Source of the DNA: Poseidonibacter lekithochrous
Lineage (GTDB): Bacteria > Campylobacterota > Campylobacteria > Campylobacterales > Arcobacteraceae
DNA length: 55,265 bases
Reading direction: 5' to 3'
Assembly (NCBI RefSeq): GCF_018861145.1
Contig: NZ_JAHKQT010000028.1
Coordinates: forward strand, 1 to 55,265
The position numbers and the translations under genes are program-made. This document shows, in pieces, positions 53,021-55,265 of this stretch; within the stretch, counting starts at the first letter, position 1; each line of letters starts with the position of its first letter. Under the pieces are notes generated by a model that searched no databases, had not been told where the DNA came from, and worked only from the letters and a program-made list of their open reading frames with translations.

Positions 53021-54328
53021 TTATTTGATTATTTTTAATTGTTTTGTTATTTGTTCAAATAGTGGTCGTTGTTTAATTGATTCATTTAAACACGATATTT
53101 GTAAGTTAAGAAGAGAATCTTTAATATATTTGTATTTTTCATCTTCTTTTGATGATATATCTAATAACTCTTCAATCAAACATCCAAAAGCTCTAACTTC
53201 TATTTGCTCTAAAGCTTTAGCTATCTCAAAATCTTCTTCATAATATGAAGCTGCTCCAAAATCACCTAAAATAGTATCCGCTTCTTTATCTATTAAAATA
53301 TTATGCGCATAAAAATCACCATGCATAATACCTCTTTGATGCATATGCAAAGCAGTAGATGCCATATCTTTTAATATTTTTAGTATGGATATTAGAGATA
53401 GTGTAAAATCAGAGGGATAAATATCTCTTGTACAACTATCTAAGCTAGGAGGTAATCCTAAGTTTGTATAAGTATTAGGGATTAATTCTAGAATAAGTGC
53501 ATTTTTACCTTCTGGATGTTCTGATACATGAGCAATTGCATCTATTAAGTTTTTATGAATACCCATAGAAATATTAATATTCATCTCTTCTTGAGGTAAA
53601 CCATCTGAGGTGATTTCACCTTTAAATATTTTTACAGCAACTTCTTTTTCCTGATATTGTGCTTTATAAATATTTCCTGATGCGCCTTGTCCTAATAGTT
53701 CTTTTATTTTTAAATCATGCCATTTAACAGTAGGTAGTTTTATATTTGAATTTGGATGTTTTTTGCAAAAAGGATTTCCACTATATGCTAACCATGCTAA
53801 CTTCGGTAGTGTTAAAACAGTTGAAGGGAAAATATCAAGTTTATTTGCAGAAATTCTAAGTAGTTCTAGATTTTTACATTTACTAATAGTATTAGGTAAG
53901 CTAGTTAATTGATTACCTGAAAGCATACATTTTTGAAGTAGTGTTAAATCTCCAATTGATTGTGGGAGTGATGTTAGCTTATTATCTGTGAGTATTAGCC
54001 AACGTGTACTTAAAGGTAAAGAGTCCTCTTCAAATATTTTAATTTGATTATTACGTATACCTATCATTGATAAAAGTGGTAGTTTTGCTAAAACTTTTGG
54101 AATATGATCAAATTGATTATTTGATAAAAAAAGTCTCTTTAATTTTTTAAATCTATAAAAATCATCGGGTAATCTTGATAAGTTATTATCTGTTAAGTCT
54201 AAAACTTCCAATGTATCTGCTAATTTATATAACTCTATAGGAAAAGTTTTTAATCCTGATGCCATTTTAACAGATGTAGCATTTTTTAATTTACCTGCTT
54301 GTATTTCTTTTAGTAAATCTTGTGACAT
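53021..54328 (-). CDS. Leucine-rich-repeat protein kinase
   Basis: The 435-aa cytosolic protein combines N-terminal leucine-rich repeats (about aa 37-190) with a eukaryotic-type kinase domain (aa 207-435). LRR units include L-E-V-L-D-L-T-D-N-N-L and L-P-Q-S-I-G-D-L. The kinase has glycine loop G-Q-G-A-S-G (aa 213-218), ATP lysine K233 in V-A-V-K, catalytic loop H336-G-D-F-Y-A-H-N with D338 and N343, and D356-F-G. HGD replaces HRD, so it is a non-RD kinase. It should be active. AGGAG lies inside the end of the upstream ada-like gene, and its ATG is one base from that gene's stop, implying coupled translation. Targets are unknown. Confidence 0.9.
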   Translation of the reverse strand: MSQDLLKEIQAGKLKNATSVKMASGLKTFPIELYKLADTLEVLDLTDNNLSRLPDDFYRFKKLKRLFLSNNQFDHIPKVLAKLPLLSMIGIRNNQIKIFEEDSLPLSTRWLILTDNKLTSLPQSIGDLTLLQKCMLSGNQLTSLPNTISKCKNLELLRISANKLDIFPSTVLTLPKLAWLAYSGNPFCKKHPNSNIKLPTVKWHDLKIKELLGQGASGNIYKAQYQEKEVAVKIFKGEITSDGLPQEEMNINISMGIHKNLIDAIAHVSEHPEGKNALILELIPNTYTNLGLPPSLDSCTRDIYPSDFTLSLISILKILKDMASTALHMHQRGIMHGDFYAHNILIDKEADTILGDFGAASYYEEDFEIAKALEQIEVRAFGCLIEELLDISSKEDEKYKYIKDSLLNLQISCLNESIKQRPLFEQITKQLKIIK

Positions 54329-54329
54329 A

Positions 54330-55175
54330 CTACTCCTGATTTTTGTTTTTTATAGCTTCGTATGCTATTAATATTTTTTTTCGTTCAATTCCCCAACGGT
54401 AACCACTCATGGCACCTGATTTTGCTAGAACCCTATGACATGGTACTAAATATCCAATATGGTTTGAGCCAATTGCAGATGCAACAGCCCTAACTGCCTT
54501 TGGTTTATTTATTGTATTTGCTATATCTTGGTATGTAGTGATTGTTCCATTTGGTATATTTAGTAAGGCTTTCCAAATATTTATTTGGAAGTTTGTACCC
54601 TTTACATATAAGTCAAATTTCTTTTTTTCTATAAAAATATTATCCAAAAAGTCTTGAGCTTTTTTGTCATCCTCAATAAAAGTAGCCTTTTCCCAAATCT
54701 CTTTAAACCTTGTAAAAACTGCCTCTTTATTGTTGTCAACAAAACCTAAATATGAAACACCTCTTTTTGTAAAAGCTATTAAAGCCTCACCAAAAGGAGT
54801 AAATCCGTATCCATAAGTAATCTCTACATTTTTACCAGATTCTTTGTATTCTTTTGGCGTTACTCCTATTATATTTACGAATAAATCATGTAGTCTACTA
54901 GAACTAGATAATCCTAAATCAAGAGAAGAGTCAAGTATACTTTTGGATTCTTTTAAATGTTCTTTTGCATAGTTTAAAGTAACGGATTGTAAGAATTGTA
55001 TTGGAGTAACTCCAACATATTCTTTAAAGACTCTAATTAAGTGGAATTTACTCATTCCTATATATTCTGAAATGGTATCTATCGAGGGTTGTTCTTTGAA
55101 GTTTTCATCAATGTATTTTATTACTTTTTCAATTTTTTTATAATTTTCATTTTCAAGTAATAGCTTATCATCCAT
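54330..55175 (-). CDS. Ada-like AraC/O6-methylguanine methyltransferase fusion
   Basis: The 281-aa protein fuses an N-terminal AraC-type helix-turn-helix (about aa 12-112: I-S-E-Y-I-G-M-S-K-F-H-L-I-R-V-F and a second motif near aa 75) to a methyltransferase domain. The acceptor is C246 in L-V-P-C-H-R-V. The N-terminal zinc/phosphotriester domain of E. coli Ada is missing. It may repair O6-methylguanine, and it may regulate its own operon in a way not based on phosphotriester sensing. AGGA precedes the start. It overlaps the ribosome site of the LRR-kinase gene. Confidence 0.9.
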   Translation of the reverse strand: MDDKLLLENENYKKIEKVIKYIDENFKEQPSIDTISEYIGMSKFHLIRVFKEYVGVTPIQFLQSVTLNYAKEHLKESKSILDSSLDLGLSSSSRLHDLFVNIIGVTPKEYKESGKNVEITYGYGFTPFGEALIAFTKRGVSYLGFVDNNKEAVFTRFKEIWEKATFIEDDKKAQDFLDNIFIEKKKFDLYVKGTNFQINIWKALLNIPNGTITTYQDIANTINKPKAVRAVASAIGSNHIGYLVPCHRVLAKSGAMSGYRWGIERKKILIAYEAIKNKNQE

Positions 55176-55196
55176 GACAATTCCTAAAGGTTTTAA

Positions 55197-55223
55197 TTTA
55201 AGTGGTATATTATACCACTTAAA
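55197..55223 (-). promoter_or_regulatory. Perfect 13-bp palindrome over the promoter of the ada-like gene
   Basis: Arms 55197-55209 and 55211-55223 (TTTAAGTGGTATA and its complement) are separated by one T. On the minus strand the centre contains TATAAT (55208-55213), 33-38 bases before the ada-like start. An operator overlapping the -10 box is the likeliest reading; a hairpin terminator from upstream is less likely because no U-tract follows. Confidence 0.55.
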
Positions 55224-55265
55224 CTTTTAGTTTGTTAAGAAAGATTTAGTAAGTAGACTGATTGT

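Overview
The window is very AT-rich, gene-dense DNA with mostly short intergenic gaps. Gene content and order suggest the chromosome of an Arcobacter-like member of the Campylobacterota. The supporting observations are a ruvC / dnaA-dnaN-gyrB origin region, a YedE/YedF (FdhT/FdhU) selenium pair, unimodal QueF, several histidine kinases with the H-Q-W/F-R-Q-P phosphoacceptor motif, CcoG, and promoters recognisable mainly by a TATAAT -10 box. This assignment is inference; the window contains no rRNA or tRNA gene. I found no insertion sequence, prophage or CRISPR array.

Layout. 0-5 kb: a shortened siroheme-reductase-like protein with a cysteine-desulfurase-like enzyme, then a divergent EamA exporter / AraC-GyrI regulator pair and a possible 27-aa membrane peptide. 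5-12.7 kb: typA, fdhT-fdhU, glutaminase, a TRIC-like channel, a periplasmic thioredoxin-fold protein, and a minus-strand ruvC-EamA-purN run. 12.7-18 kb: the replication origin, with clusters of TTCAC-core DnaA boxes on both sides of dnaA, then dnaN and gyrB. 18-25 kb: a PhnD-like binding protein coupled to a histidine kinase, a flavin oxidoreductase, queF plus a DNA-binding coiled-coil protein, the SRP RNA on the minus strand, EamA and YqaA membrane proteins, and an RluA-type pseudouridine synthase. 25-30 kb: purB, nrdA, nrdB. 30-31.4 kb: an intergenic region with a long imperfect hairpin, two candidate microproteins and a terminator, then a small periplasmic protein and a cytochrome c. 31.4-38 kb: a three-venus-flytrap sensor kinase, an OmpA-type envelope pair, a lysozyme-like protein and a small HTH-like protein.

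38-45.4 kb is one long minus-strand run: response regulator, histidine kinase, eptA, PAP2 phosphatase, dgkA, then ogt, phosphohexomutase and a nitrilase-family gene. The first five form a coherent lipid A / phosphoethanolamine module: EptA releases diacylglycerol when it uses phosphatidylethanolamine, and DgkA can recycle it.

45.5-55.2 kb is richer in modification and signalling genes: an ADP-ribosylglycohydrolase; a Fic protein followed at once by its own response regulator and kinase, behind a canonical promoter flanked by AT-rich direct repeats; ccoG; a Cache-GGDEF diguanylate cyclase; and an AraC-MGMT (Ada-like) gene translationally coupled to a leucine-rich-repeat protein kinase, behind a perfect 13-bp inverted repeat. 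The Fic/two-component unit and the Ada/LRR-kinase unit are the best candidates for poorly described systems. The microproteins and hairpin after nrdB are the best candidates for unannotated small genes.
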